A DNA stretch of 64,000 nt from Bradysia coprophila (lineage: Eukaryota > Arthropoda > Insecta > Diptera > Sciaridae). The notes beneath the pieces were generated by a model. That model did not search any database and had not been told where the DNA came from. It saw only the letters and a program-made list of their open reading frames with translations. Positions 1 through 11,417 of the stretch are shown here, in pieces (the stretch's first letter is position 1; every line of letters starts with the position of its first letter). The position numbers and the translations under genes are program-made. Location: NCBI RefSeq assembly GCF_014529535.1, contig NW_023503608.1, forward strand, positions 7,490,501-7,554,500, read 5' to 3'.

Positions 1-768
1 TTGACTTCGATAAGAAAGTTGAACAAGTCATTGAGTGTGACAATTCTTGGAAATCTCTACTAGGTACTCCAGGAAATTAAAATCATTGTCCTTGGCTTCA
101 TTCAAAATCAAGGAATTACGTTCCACCGCCTGTGGGCTTTTGCAAATCATTTACATTACACTGTGACGCCATCTCTAATTTAATTTTTTACAGTTCGTTC
201 ATTACTTCCACAATAAAAGAACGCACTTCCGATCCGACGTAATCATTTAACACAAAAAAAACCTTCCGATCGAAGGTCATCACACCAATATATTGGTTTA
301 GAAATCTGAGAATCATTCATGTTGGCTTGTCCTGATAAAACTTTACGCATTTGATTTTCGATATTCGTGGATAAGATAATGCTTTGTAGCGCTGTAAAAA
401 TGGACTTGTGTACTTTGGGCGTTTTTAATTGGAAACTTTATCTCGAAAAACAATCTTCGTTCACCTCCAGACATTTTATACTTTGGAACTGATTTAAAAT
501 TTTGGTTGAAAAAAAAAGTGATTACCGTCGATTGGTCACCAGTTTTTTTTTCTTACTCACTCATCTTTCGAATTGAGTTGTTAGTCAGGAATAAGTGCAT
601 TGACTAAAGAAGTATCCGAAACAATGTGGCTATTCTGTCATTACTTTAGTAACAACAACTTTTTGACTGGTTGAAAATTTTGAAAGAGAGTCAATTAATA
701 GAAAATTAACTTTTTTCCCGACGATTCATTTTTGTTACTTCTCACATCAATACAGTCTCATTTTATAT

Positions 769-796
769 AAACAGCCTCGATGAAGCGAGGCTGTTT
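769..796. repeat. Perfect 11-bp stem hairpin
   Basis: AAACAGCCTCG is followed by a 6-base loop (ATGAAG) and the exact reverse complement CGAGGCTGTTT, then AATTTT. It has the shape of a bacterial intrinsic terminator but lies in insect intergenic DNA, so that role is not inferred. Confidence 0.85.
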
Positions 797-2566
797 AATT
801 TTAGACATCGTCTTCGGCTCAGATCAATAAAGTACTCATTACAATTCGGTGTTTTGTTTGTAGTTATATAAATGACATTACCGCATCACATACGGTTTGG
901 ATGTCTGCATTGTACAAGCGCTCGTACGTACAAAACTAGAAAAACTGTGTGATACTAATTTTCATTTTGCAAGAATTTATGACTTGCACAAACGAAATAG
1001 CAAGGTTTTCAATAAGTACAGTTCACTCAACACGTACATCTCCGTTTGTGCATATGCAAACATCAGATGTGTCGCACAAGTGTGCGCGTGTAAGCTTTTG
1101 AATATTTAATTCAGAAAGATCTTTAATAGCTAATTTATAGCTCCGAGGCCGAAGCTCGTTACAAAAAACCTTTTTTTTTTTTTAAATTATGGAGACTGAA
1201 AAATCTTTTTCTCCAAAAAAAAATTTGCTACAAACTTGTGTGTATAGAAATCCTACGAGAAACGCAATTATTTAATGTAATACACACCATACCTCTGAGC
1301 AAATAAAAAAAGTAACAAAAAAACAGCAGCTTCAAACGTTTGCTATTCAAACGAATATTTTCTTATTTGTCGAGGCCTGTTTGTGAATTTTCCAAGTGGT
1401 TCAGGTCTCTCGTTTGTTGACTATCGAGAAAAAAAATGTGTCTCACCATCCAAGTCACAGGTATATTGACATAGACAAGGTATAACCAAATTTTTCTTTG
1501 TTAAAATTTCAAATTGAAATGACTCCGTCAATGTCAAATCGGTAAGGTGTTTTATTTGCAATGGAGGATCGATGTTATACTTGTCTGTACATTGAATTTG
1601 GTGTAGTAACTTTTTGCGACTAGGTATGTGGTGCTTATTTGCTATTCCAAATTCAAAGACATTTTAATGACAAATAAATAATCACATGCTCATCACATTC
1701 TATCGGAAAGGTACTAGCGAATTGTTGTTACTATACCATTGATCGGTGTACGATAAAAACCAGACCGTTTTTTTCTGTAATAATTTCGAAAATCAGGTGA
1801 TATCGAACGATGCTCGAAATATTTATCAAAAAATGGATGATGACAGACTAGAAAATTAAGTGAGAAACTTTCTCATTGGTTCACGTTGGTTAGAGCGTCT
1901 GATAAAAGTACCTTTTAGAGACTCGAGAGATATCATGGTGGATCAGTTGTCGTTATGACTCCCCACATATTTTCGTCGATCGTGTGCTCCTTCATTAAAA
2001 TTGTGGAATATAATACTATGGAAAAGTGACTATACGAGAATATCTGTTACCGTCTAGAGTTCAATCGTTAATCTGCTAGAATGATCTATTGGACACACCT
2101 AGCAGAGTAGGAAAACTGTTTCTGTCAAGGTCATGCCGTTAGTTTTTAAATGTTGACCAATTTTACCTTGTATTTTACTATGAGCGATTTCAGATCACAT
2201 CAAATTGATTTGAAAATAAATCAGACCTGGACTGATCAAAGGTTCTAAATGAACAGATTAAGACACTTTTGAGTTGATCAGGGATCATTCAAAAAGTATA
2301 TCACGCATGACGACTATTTGCATCTCTTTTTTTGTGGGTGTCTTAACCTATTTTTTCAGAACATTTGCCAGTCCAGGTAGCATAAAATTCAGGTATTGTT
2401 AGTTCGGTTTCAAGTAAACCTGACTTGTTCTGAGCGGTACTTTTGTGTTTCTGTTTACCTTAAAAAACAAAACTTTAGAATTATAAGATCCAAAAGTTTC
2501 AATAACTTCGGTCAAAACGCATCGATTTACTGTCATTAAGCGTTACCTCAAATTTTTTAGTAAAAT

Positions 2567-2614
2567 CAACGCACTTCAAGCATGAGTGGTACACCAAATA
2601 GGGTACTGAAATTG
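2567..2614 (+). repeat. Dispersed repeat, copy 1 (CACTTCAAGCATGAGTGG family)
   Basis: The core CAACGCACTTCAAGCATGAG followed by TGGTAC recurs at 40803-40846 on the same strand and, inverted, at 21030-21088. The three copies are close to identical over about 25 bases and then diverge. This is a dispersed repeat of unknown class, probably the end of a transposable element. Confidence 0.75.
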
Positions 2615-4218
2615 ATAAAATGCTAGATGTGTTATGGCAATCATATGAAATATGTATTTGCATTGTCTAATCACATAATGCGCAGTACATACGTTAGTCC
2701 AAATTTTATATCTTCGTGTATCGTTCGTGTATAATAAAAGCTTTCCGTTGGGGTCTGAACATGCACGTAATGACAACTTTCCGTGCGCGGCACACAAACT
2801 ATGTAATGACAATTTTCCAGATGGTACAGCGAATTAGCTAATTAACATCCTGGGTGTGTTGAAAAAATTGCAAGGAACTCACGTAAATGGGGATTAATAC
2901 GTGTCTAAGCTAATAAGTTATCTTAATTAAAATGTAATTATCGTTTCTGGAAAAATACTTTCCTAAAAAAATTACTGAGTCACGATCCAAACCATCGACA
3001 AATAACAAGTAAAGACACTGTATCTGATTTGCAAGAGGATTTCGTATTTGCACAGTTGACGAAGAGGGAACGAAAAAAAAAACATTTCAAAAGCAATAAT
3101 ATTTTTGATTGGTGCGAAAATTTTTGTCTACGCAATGAAATTCAAATTAAATAACCAAAACAAACTGATATCGGAAATGAGATTGCGAGACAAGAAATAA
3201 TTTTGAATTAAAATTTCAATTTTTTCTGCGAGGATTACAAGGCAATATAAATTTTTGCGTCAAGAGCTTTATAATTTGAATATCGTGTGTTGAGGTAGGT
3301 TAAATCGATCCAAGCACGTATTTCCATTCAGGTGAATGTTACCATGTGAATCAGTGTATAGAAGTTGACAAGTATTGACTGGATGATGCTAAGTTAAATT
3401 GCCTGTATGTAAATTATGTACGAGCGGTCTCAAATTATAGCCATAACGTATTACATAGTGTGTTACATGTGTGTTACTACATAGCCTTTTAAAAATTATG
3501 TTCAAGGTACTTTTGTGGGTTGACCTAATCGGCTCTGACTTTTTTGAGTCAGAACTTCTGACGTACATTTATCTAACAAATAACAATAATTTTTGCTTCA
3601 TTTGGTAAAAAATTCTTTATTCCTTGTATGGAAAGTACATCGATGATAACACAAAACATCTCAATGACGTCTGCAAGGTGTACAAATACGTTTCGTTTAA
3701 TTAGTAAAACAGAACAACATTCAGGTGGATGCATAAACGTAAACTATAAAATAACAGAACAGATACATCAGCGTAACACTTCCAAAAGACGCACAGTCAT
3801 GCTAGCAAACACAGCAGAGGGTAATATGATAGTAAAATAGTTTCATTCGTTATCGATCAATGTTTTGTTACACATTGAGAGTGAAAAAAGTAACGCGTCC
3901 ACAAATACACTGAGACATAGTATATATCGGTCTGATAACGCAAACCTCTATCACTTCACATACTCACTCGAATTCCATACATCACCAGTGGCTCTGTCTA
4001 TGCAATACTCTTTTTTATCTTCAAAAAATAATTTTCATTTCGAATTTATTTCTTTTAAATTATACTGCCCAGGCGGTACCACGTTTAGTTCACTGAAAAC
4101 GGTTGTATACTGTAGACGACTGTTCCAGCAAATTTTTAATTAATATTTTTGTAAAAAAAATTCGTAGAATTTTGTGTGACTAATTTCGTGTGACTAATTC
4201 TCTTCAACAAAAAACAAG

Positions 4219-6715
4219 ATGTTAATCGAAGAATTCCCCAACTCCAGAACAACGTTTCATGGATTTTCGCTGCTGAACCATCAACAGCCCAAACTGTATC
4301 CAGTAACACCTCCACATCACTACTCTCCACCGTATCAGGACTTTCGCAGCCACAGCAGCGAATTGGAACCTCGCCATATGCATCATCCGGATGATAGTTC
4401 TTACAGTTTCCAAAAGTTGCACTACTATGCGTCTCTAGCGCCGACCACCTACTATCCGACATTATATCCATCACCACCTCAATCAATAAGTCCACCGTCA
4501 CAGTCACTACAGCAATTGATTTCGTATCGAAAAAATTCGAATGCGGGCTACGAGAGCGGCGGCAGTGGAAGTGAACATTTTGTGCTAAACAATGACAATC
4601 GACGTAATTCAGTGATAATGAAAGTGCAAGATCATATGGTTGTTCCGTCGTTCAAATTTGGTACGCCGACGGTGAAAATTGCGTCCGATTCGGATGAGGA
4701 GAATTTCGTATGCAAATGGATTTCATGTTTCAGGTAAATAGAAAAAGATTTTCGACCACTTTAAAATTAAAATTGTCATGAATGAAAGTCACCTGGTCTA
4801 ACCTGGTGTCTGATGCGGTCTCCAAGCGAGTTATCTGTGATTTTGATAGCATTTATCAGCGAATATAGAATTGACACGTTTCGGTAATCTTGTATTTCGG
4901 TGCCGTGCCTTCAATGTCGCAGATATATATATTGTGTTGTATAACGTATGCCCAAAAAAATCACCAGTTGTGTCAGTTTTGTGGACAATTTCTAATTCAA
5001 GATAATTTTTTTTTTAAATAATTCTGATAATGTATCAGGTAAAACACACCGACAAAACATTCCCGGATCAGAACCACTTTTGCTGATAATTTTAACTGAT
5101 GAAATTTATGAAAATAAAATCCCATGACACCACAGCTATTTTTCTTTTATAATGCCTGAGAATGGTGAGAGATTGGACTTTCAAGAAATTTTTGTTTTTG
5201 AACTGCGTCGGGCCAGGAAAAGAAAAAAAAACCGAAAATCACTTAAACCTTAGACCGAAACCCACTTAATTGAATCATAATATAATCTTGGACATCGATA
5301 TCGGTTTGTTATTGTAACATGCTTATCAAAGAGTGAATACAAGATTTTTTTACAAAAAAAAACTTTTTACGTCCGAAACAATAGTCAGAAGATATAAGTA
5401 CTGATACGAGTGTACAAAATCTCTACAGTAACGGTACCTTTAATGGACTGTTGCATGGAATTTTCCTCAGAACTTTCAACACGGATGTGTGGTATGTGGT
5501 ATGCATTTGCATTCGTGCTTCACATAGCGGAATTTTTTTAAATTCCTTGCCACTTGAGGACTGAGGAGTTTGCTATTTTACAACCAATTTTCTCAGACAA
5601 TTTGAATTTTGAATTTTGGTAGACTTGCCACCCAAATAACACACTTTCGCCGATCGATTCAACTAAATAGAAAGACAGAATGGTAACAAAAATCCTAATT
5701 TTCATTTACTTTTACAGAATTTTCGACACATTAGAAGCATTGGCTGTACATGTGACACAGTGCCATGCAGTTGCGTCGCTGGATGGTTTGTACCATTGCA
5801 AATGGCAGTCGTGCCCTCGGTCTGATCGTGGCTTTAATGCACGTTATAAAATGCTGGTCCATGTGAGAACACATACGAAGGAAAAACCTCATTCCTGTGA
5901 TCAATGTCCAAAGAGGTGAGACCCATTCTACTAGACACTCTATGAAGACAAAATTTTCTTCAAATTTTGAAATTTGATTTTTTTTCTAGTTTTTCGAGAG
6001 CAGAAAACCTGAAAATTCACATTCGTAGCCACAGCGGTGAAAAACCGTACACTTGTCCTGTTGGTAAGTTTTATTATTGCATTTAGCTAATACACATTCA
6101 AGACAAAAATCACGACCAAAATCATGTGGTTGATGCAAGTGATTTTGATAAATGATCTTCGTCTCGACTCTCGACATTAGCAGATGTTCATTTTCGTTAA
6201 AAATGGCATGCTAACACACCGACGTTCTTTTTTTTGCAGAGGGTTGCAACAAGGCCTATTCCAATTCATCGGACCGATTTAAGCATACGCGCACCCATTC
6301 GACGGAAAAGCCATATTTCTGTAAAGTTCCTGGATGTAACAAACGTTACACAGATCCATCTTCTTTGCGAAAGCATGTAAAAACATTCAAACATGTGGTC
6401 AACAGCTTAGACGTTATCCGCCTGACCAGCAACACGGAAACGGAACCGAGTCAACGGTTATCGTATCAAGACAGTCCTGCTGTGGAAAAGCCAGCCTTCA
6501 AGTGCATTCACGAATGCTGCAAACAATTGAGAAAAACGGAAATGTTTCAACTGGGTCATCTCATGGACAATGTTACGTTGATCGGATCGGGTGCGATTCC
6601 GTTCAATTATAATAGTACAGCGGAAGCTAAGACCAATTTTCAGTTTAGCAACGAGTGGAATGGCAGATTTGACGAGCCACTGGACTTAAGTATTCATAAG
6701 GTTGTGAGAAGTTGA
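4219..6715 (+). CDS. sug: GLIS/sugarbabe-like five-zinc-finger transcription factor
   Basis: Probable nuclear, DNA-binding transcription factor of the GLI/GLIS C2H2 group, closest in layout to fly sugarbabe (a sugar- and Mondo-responsive regulator; family knowledge). Exons read as 4219-4733, 5718-5915, 5990-6063 and 6240-6715, which sum to 421 codons (420 residues). The N-terminal 160 residues are rich in His, Pro, Tyr and Ser and look disordered. Five fingers run from about residue 165 to 315. Finger 1 is the atypical CKWISC form split by intron 1. Later fingers have HTKEKPH, HSGEKPY and HSTEKPY linkers and the GLI-type [10 protein letters not shown] start of finger 5. The tail has PLDLS at 409-413, matching the PxDLS CtBP-binding motif. 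ATG 4219 is the first ATG in frame with the fingers; a further 5' exon is possible. An AATAAA lies at 6864. lame duck or another GLIS gene is the main alternative. Confidence 0.8.
4734..5717 (+). other. Large first intron of the sugarbabe-like gene
   Basis: This 984-bp intron separates the disordered N-terminus from the zinc fingers and interrupts finger 1 right after CKWISCF. The donor reads CAG|GTAAAT and the acceptor TTTACAG. It is the only long intron of the gene; the next two are 74 and 176 bp. I see no coding or repeated sequence in it. Confidence 0.8.
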
Positions 6716-7027
6716 TATTTTCTTACTTTTTGTTAATTTTTCGTATTTTAGTGTTGTTTTAGTGTGTGCGTGCTTGTCAGACATTTTTTTAATTTTTATT
6801 TAATTTAAAAACTTTTTGTCCTTTATTTCGTTGTAAGAATTTTAGAGTTTTAAGTTTTTGTGCAATAAAAATGAATTGATTTGAAATTCCATTACATCAC
6901 ATCTTTCCACTTGCCCGATTCATTTCACGGCAACTTATAGTGGCTGAATAGAGTAATCAGTTATTTGTTGAGATGAGTCTGCATTGAGTCTATCTTGAAC
7001 TAGCATCAGTTTTACATTTGGATCAAT
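6716..7027. other. Sugarbabe-like 3' UTR and short spacer
   Basis: T-rich 3' region with the poly(A) signal AATAAA at 6864-6869, about 150 bases after the stop. Nothing else is recognised before the small minus-strand ORF at 7028. Confidence 0.6.
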
Positions 7028-7207
7028 TTACTCGTTCCGATCCAGAGACACCAAGTCGTTGATGTTAATGACGGCCTTGTTAAATCCAAGCTTTTCATTC
7101 AGTAGCGCTCGTTGACGGAATAAATGTTCTCGATCGTCGAAGTCGGTGAGCTGATCTTGATCGAAATCACTGTCCTTTGGTGCAAGGCATTCATTTGCCA
7201 GTGACAT
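7028..7207 (-). CDS. Possible small acidic protein, 59 residues
   Basis: Reading from ATG at 7207 down to TAA at 7028 gives 59 residues. It begins MSLANECLAPKDSDFDQDQL and ends VSLDRNE, with an acidic stretch (FDQDQLTDFDDRE) followed by a basic, amphipathic segment (RQRALLNEKLGFNKAV). GC and codon content are clearly higher than in the flanks, which is why I list it. It sits between the sugarbabe-like gene and the XRCC2-like gene, diverging from XRCC2 with 754 bp between. I do not recognise a family. It could be a whole small protein or the terminal exon of a longer one whose other exon I cannot see. Conservation in related flies would decide. Confidence 0.5.
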   Translation of the reverse strand: MSLANECLAPKDSDFDQDQLTDFDDREHLFRQRALLNEKLGFNKAVININDLVSLDRNE

Positions 7208-7961
7208 TTTAAAGGTAGAGAAGATTCATGATTTTTAGCGAAAAACAACGGCTCAGTTGAGATTATATTTACTGTACTGGCTCTATTCGTTCTAACCGGA
7301 AATACCCTTTGGTATCAACATACAAACATTTACCAGCATCATCGTTCATTTCAATTGGCAACTGAATCATACGACGTTGAAATCATTGAAACACTGGAAA
7401 AAATTTGTGTCTTGCCTGTTCGGAACACACCTTTTAAACGCCCCCGAAAAGCTATGCCCCAAAAAGAGTTTGACAAACTTGGCAAATTAACTAACCATTT
7501 TGATGCCTATTGATGCTTGTTTAACTCGGGATTCTAATCCACTAAATATTTGAAATTGATCAAAAGTGCCAACCAACTTATAACAAGAACAAAATTATCG
7601 GACAGTTAATGAGTCCTACACTTTAAAGTCCTCCAGAGTGAAACACGACCAGTCTTTTGATACTTTTCTGTATTTTCTAATAAAATAATTTCATTTTGAG
7701 TGCTTTTCCTTTGTAGAAAACCAATCTGTTTCGAGTTACGATTTTTTCTTTAATTTCAAAACTTGCGCGAATTTCCCATTAAACCGATTCAAGATGATTC
7801 AACGTTGCCAAAACCTGGTAAACTCACACAACCTACGCAGCACCTAGCTCCGCCTCTACGATAATATGCAAATGTCAAACAAACAGATGATTTTGTTGAC
7901 AAACTGTGTGTAAATTTAGAGCAAAGATCTTTGCATTAGTGTGACGACAAAACAGTACATT
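7208..7961. other. Divergent spacer upstream of XRCC2-like gene
   Basis: No coding potential seen. Because the 59-residue ORF (minus) and the XRCC2-like gene (plus) diverge from it, it would hold both promoters if both are real. No clear TATA box was found. Confidence 0.5.
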
Positions 7962-8735
7962 ATGACGGATCCAGCAGAAGAATCTGGTGCACAGTTACTA
8001 GCCAGACTAGCGTCCGTATTGCGACCTCAACTGAACGATTTGGACCCATTTATATTCCCGAACCATGGACTGTTCCCCAACGAAATCGCTGAGATAGCCG
8101 GCGATAGTGGTTTGGGTAAAACGGCACTTCTGATGCACATAATGGCAAAAGTGGTATTGCCGGTGGAGTATGGTGGGAGAAATGGTCGAGTATATTTACT
8201 GCTGACCGAACACAATTTCGACGTGGAAAAATTCATGTGGGTACTCAACAAATATTTAGATGAAAGAACTGTGTCAACAGAACCGATTGAGAGCGACGTA
8301 CTACATACATCTCTGCAAAATCTAACCATACAGCGATGCTTCGATGAGACACAATTCGAACTGGCAATATACAATCTGCATAGAGTGCTGCAGGAAAGCA
8401 GTCGCTATTGTTTGCTGGCTGTCGATAATATTGGTGCATTTTATCACACACCCAAGAACCAAGAAAAAGGTCAACCGTTGTACTTGAAAGAAGTGCTCAC
8501 TAAACTGCGATTGGTGGTCAATCAACACCATGTGTCCTTGGTGTACACAAAACCGGCATATTTTACGCTAAAGTCCGTTTGGAACATAATGGAGATGGTC
8601 AATTACTTTTTGAAACTGTCCGAAATGGAGGATTCTTCGATGGTGTATGAAGTGGGGTATAAGGGTCAAGATACAATTCGGAAATGTTTGCGGAAATATG
8701 AGTTTGATATGAATGGGTGTATTGAATGGAAGTAG
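7962..8735 (+). CDS. Xrcc2: XRCC2-like RAD51 paralogue
   Basis: RecA-fold ATPase, 257 residues, in one exon. In animals XRCC2 joins RAD51D and other paralogues in the BCDX2 complex, which helps RAD51 in homologous recombination in the nucleus. The N-terminus ESGAQLLARLAS matches the ESGTELLARL start of vertebrate XRCC2. Walker A is GDSGLGKT at residues 47-54 and a Walker B-like strand is YCLLAVDNIGAFY; the length is close to human XRCC2 (280). The start is ATG 7962; the frame is open a little further upstream but only with non-ATG codons. AATAAA at 8749 lies 14 bases after the stop. Other RAD51 paralogues are less likely because the XRCC2-specific N-terminus is present. Confidence 0.85.
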   Translation: MTDPAEESGAQLLARLASVLRPQLNDLDPFIFPNHGLFPNEIAEIAGDSGLGKTALLMHIMAKVVLPVEYGGRNGRVYLLLTEHNFDVEKFMWVLNKYLDERTVSTEPIESDVLHTSLQNLTIQRCFDETQFELAIYNLHRVLQESSRYCLLAVDNIGAFYHTPKNQEKGQPLYLKEVLTKLRLVVNQHHVSLVYTKPAYFTLKSVWNIMEMVNYFLKLSEMEDSSMVYEVGYKGQDTIRKCLRKYEFDMNGCIEWK

Positions 8736-9497
8736 ATGAACTGGTCTGAATAAACAATATTGAATCTCAACTTGACGCTTTTCATTTCGGGGTGGCTGCA
8801 AGCCTGCAAGAAATTCTAATCGAGAAATTATGTGAAAAATATGCAAAATCGGCGAACTGTAGCAATGATTGGTACAATAGAGGACGTCAGATCGTTCGAA
8901 CAGAAACGGAATGGCCAACACAAACGGGAACACAAACTTCTTTGGGACAATGGAAACTCTGCACAAGAAAAATCGTTTGTGTTGGACATTCCGTTTCTGT
9001 TCGAACAATATGACGTAATATGTTTCGTATTTTAGTGACTGGGAGCATTATGAACTCCTTTCTACTTTTTACACCTAATGATAAACGGCTGGATTTCAAA
9101 AATTAACTGTAAAACGACAAGACTAGCCATATGCCATCTATTTTTCGAATAACGAAAATAGTATGACGTCCTGTCATCGCTGTCAAGGGTGTCAAGAAAT
9201 GTTTCTGTTGATTGTTTTGATTCATTTCGTTCAAGATGTTCAAGATACAAGTGTTCCACCGCTTTTCGATTGATAAATATATTTCTGATAAATAAGATTG
9301 CATTGATCCGTAGGACAAAGTGTTCCTTTTTGAGGCATTCCGCTCCAAAGTTATTGTCTACCGCCTTGTGCTTTTAGTCAATTTGAACTTCTTGTTATAC
9401 TTCGTGTGTTTTTATACACGTGAATTTTAAATTGTTACACTTTGGCGACTCCAAAATTTTTAGTCCATCATTTCATCAGCTAAATACTCATCACCCG
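8736..9497. other. Spacer between XRCC2-like and ZZZ3 genes
   Basis: Apart from the hairpin element at 8884-9016, this 762-bp stretch shows no coding signal. The short open frames on both strands near 9062-9377 overlap each other and have no recognisable domain. Confidence 0.6.
8884..9016. repeat. Short inverted-repeat element (MITE-like)
   Basis: Two 43-bp arms (8884-8926 and 8974-9016) are reverse complements with about four or five mismatches. The core GTTCGAACAGAAACGGAATG appears inverted as CATTCCGTTTCTGTTCGAAC. The spacer is 47 bp. It lies between XRCC2 and the ZZZ3 gene, past the XRCC2 poly(A) signal. No clear target-site duplication was found. Confidence 0.8.
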
Positions 9498-10998
9498 ATG
9501 GACGACACAACGAATGATATTCCTCCAGAAAGTGACTCCGATTGCAACAGTGATGCCGATGAATTTTACTTCGAATCCGATCATCTGGCCTTCCGTGGAA
9601 ACGCGGACTACACTGCTGTGTTGCGAACGTTAGCAATTCTACAAACGCAAAAGATCCAGGCAGCTAATGACATCGAAAAACTGGCCAAAGCAGAAAAAGT
9701 CGCACTGGAAAATCCCGAAGAATTCATCAGGAAATTAAGCCGTGGCGAGATGAATGAACTGCCGGGGCCAATAGCCATCGCTGAGGTATTCAAGAGAGAA
9801 AATACGAAAATATTTTTGTTAAATCGGTTCTGCTCGTTTTCAGTTACCGAAAATCAATTTCGAAAAGTATGGCGTTTCCATCCCTGAATTTGTAGAAGAA
9901 CCACAACCGAATTCGTCGAATGACATCACCGTTCGTGGCAGAGTATTCGATCAAACAAAACCGGAAACATTTAACCAGGTATGTTATATGACCACGAACG
10001 ACTAGGCATCAACGGCCTTTTTCCAATTTCAATTTTCATTTCTATAGCTCTGGACATGCGAGGAGCAACGACGATTAGAAGAATTGTTAATCGAATATCC
10101 ACCGGAACCAGTAGAGAGACGACGATTCGCTAAAATTGCAAGGGCACTGGGAAACCGAACCACGAAACAAGTGGCCAGTCGTTTACAGAAATATTTCAAA
10201 AAACTTCACTCGGCTGGAATGCCCATACCGGGACGCATACCAAAATCCAATCGTTGCTATGTGACCAACAAACAAACAAGAATCGCTAAACACGCTCTCC
10301 GACCCACTACATTCTTCCCGGCGAATTATGTTCCCGTGACCATAACCGATGACGACGATTATGCCGGTGGCGGTATTCCACTCGATCCGAATTGGTATAG
10401 ACAGGGTTGCACCACCAACAGCATTTGTTCGGATGCGGACGCTGCCAAGGTTATGATTGTTGATGACGACACCGATACTGAGGTGAAAAGCGACAGAGCT
10501 TCACAAATGCTTCGATTATTGGGTCGCATTAAGCGGGATAAGGAAAAAGACTCGGTGCTGGAAAGAGCTCACAGTGAACACGAAGGATTTAAGGTAATTT
10601 GTGTCCCATTCAGTTTTCTCTGTTATCAGGGTTTAATAAGCGAATTGGACTCCTTTCAGTGCGACTTTTGTGGAGAAGAACCGATTGTGGGCACCCGATG
10701 GCATTGCAATACTTGTGTACAAGAATCAATTGACTTTTGCTCCGATTGCTTGGTGACCCAATTGTATTCAGATCGACAGCATCCTACCACGCACAAATTT
10801 GTTGGCCTGCGAACGACCAATACACAAATGACATCACGTATGGTGTCGGACGATGGCAGCGGTAACGAGGACGATGATACAGATGACATAGACAGGCAAC
10901 AAGTGAACGCGAATAATGGCTATGACAGGGACTACATGATCCATAAGTTCTCCAAAGCCAATTACAATTACTTAGATCCGAATTTTTTGCCGGAATAA
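9498..10998 (+). CDS. Atac1: ZZZ3/Atac1-like ATAC complex subunit (SANT + ZZ)
   Basis: Probable nuclear subunit of the Ada-Two-A-containing (ATAC) histone acetyltransferase complex; ZZZ3 is the vertebrate member and Atac1 the fly one. Exons are 9498-9785, 9844-9978, 10048-10593 and 10660-10998, giving 435 residues. The SANT/Myb domain begins at residue 142 (LWTCEEQRRLEELL) and continues to the ZZZ3 hallmark NRTTKQVASRLQKYFKKL. A ZZ zinc finger begins near residue 324 (CDFCGEEPIVGTRWHC, then CSDCL). Acidic runs flank both domains. The last intron is 66 bp and keeps the frame open, so an intron-blind reading wrongly joins exons 3 and 4; splicing restores EGFKCDFCGEEP, like vertebrate GYKCDNCGIEP. 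The start is ATG 9498. The stop overlaps an AATAAA at 10994-10999. The next gene is convergent. Confidence 0.87.
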
Positions 10999-11417
10999 AG
11001 ATGGTTTTGTGAGTTTAAATTTCGCGTTTGCCTTTACGAGCAATTTGTTGATTATAAAATTAACTTTAGTTCTCCGTATTTCTTTAGTTGCGTGCTTTCG
11101 ATTTCTACAGGTGACGACGGTTCTGCAGATGTACTGTATTCACGATAAGGAGGTTCTGCAGCAGGTGTACAATTAAAACTGCCTGAGAAACTAGCGTTCG
11201 ATAACATGGTCAATCTAAGTCCTATGCAAATACCCTATTTTCATTACCTCGTTTCTGATTGACATCCCTCTCTAAAATCCATGGTCCTAAGCAGCCGCTA
11301 TAGCCTATTTTTCGAGGTTCTGTTGAACGGATTATTGAAAGCTGGTGGAAATATTTTCAATTTAATTTATTTGAAAAAACAAACACCGACGGTTATGGAT
11401 AGACATTGGGTTGGTAA
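10999..11417. other. Convergent 3' spacer
   Basis: A 419-bp spacer between the ends of the ZZZ3 gene (plus) and the gamma-carboxylase gene (minus). It holds a minus-strand AATAAA (seen as TTTATT at 11366-11371), about 50 bases past the carboxylase stop. Nothing else is recognised. Confidence 0.6.

Larger units (their letters stand above)
1..4218. other. Intergenic, AT-rich, no gene recognised
   Basis: No open frame here shows a recognisable domain or a convincing splice structure. It holds a perfect hairpin at 769-796, a dispersed-repeat copy at 2567-2614, and a short stretch at 2281-2312 that resembles the terminal repeat of the MITE at 14482. The two open frames at 3628-4143 just before the sugarbabe-like gene have biased, low-information composition and may only be 5' leader. 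Confidence 0.6.

Noticed and set aside
769-796. A functional bacterial-type terminator
   Set aside because: The window is insect nuclear DNA with no bacterial operon nearby; only the hairpin itself is supported.
3628-4143. Two plus-strand open frames just upstream of the sugarbabe-like gene
   Set aside because: Low-information composition, no domain, and the second lacks an ATG start; probably leader or spacer.
8568-9008. 146-residue minus-strand open frame across the XRCC2 end and the hairpin
   Set aside because: Antisense shadow of the XRCC2 exon that runs on into an inverted repeat; no domain.
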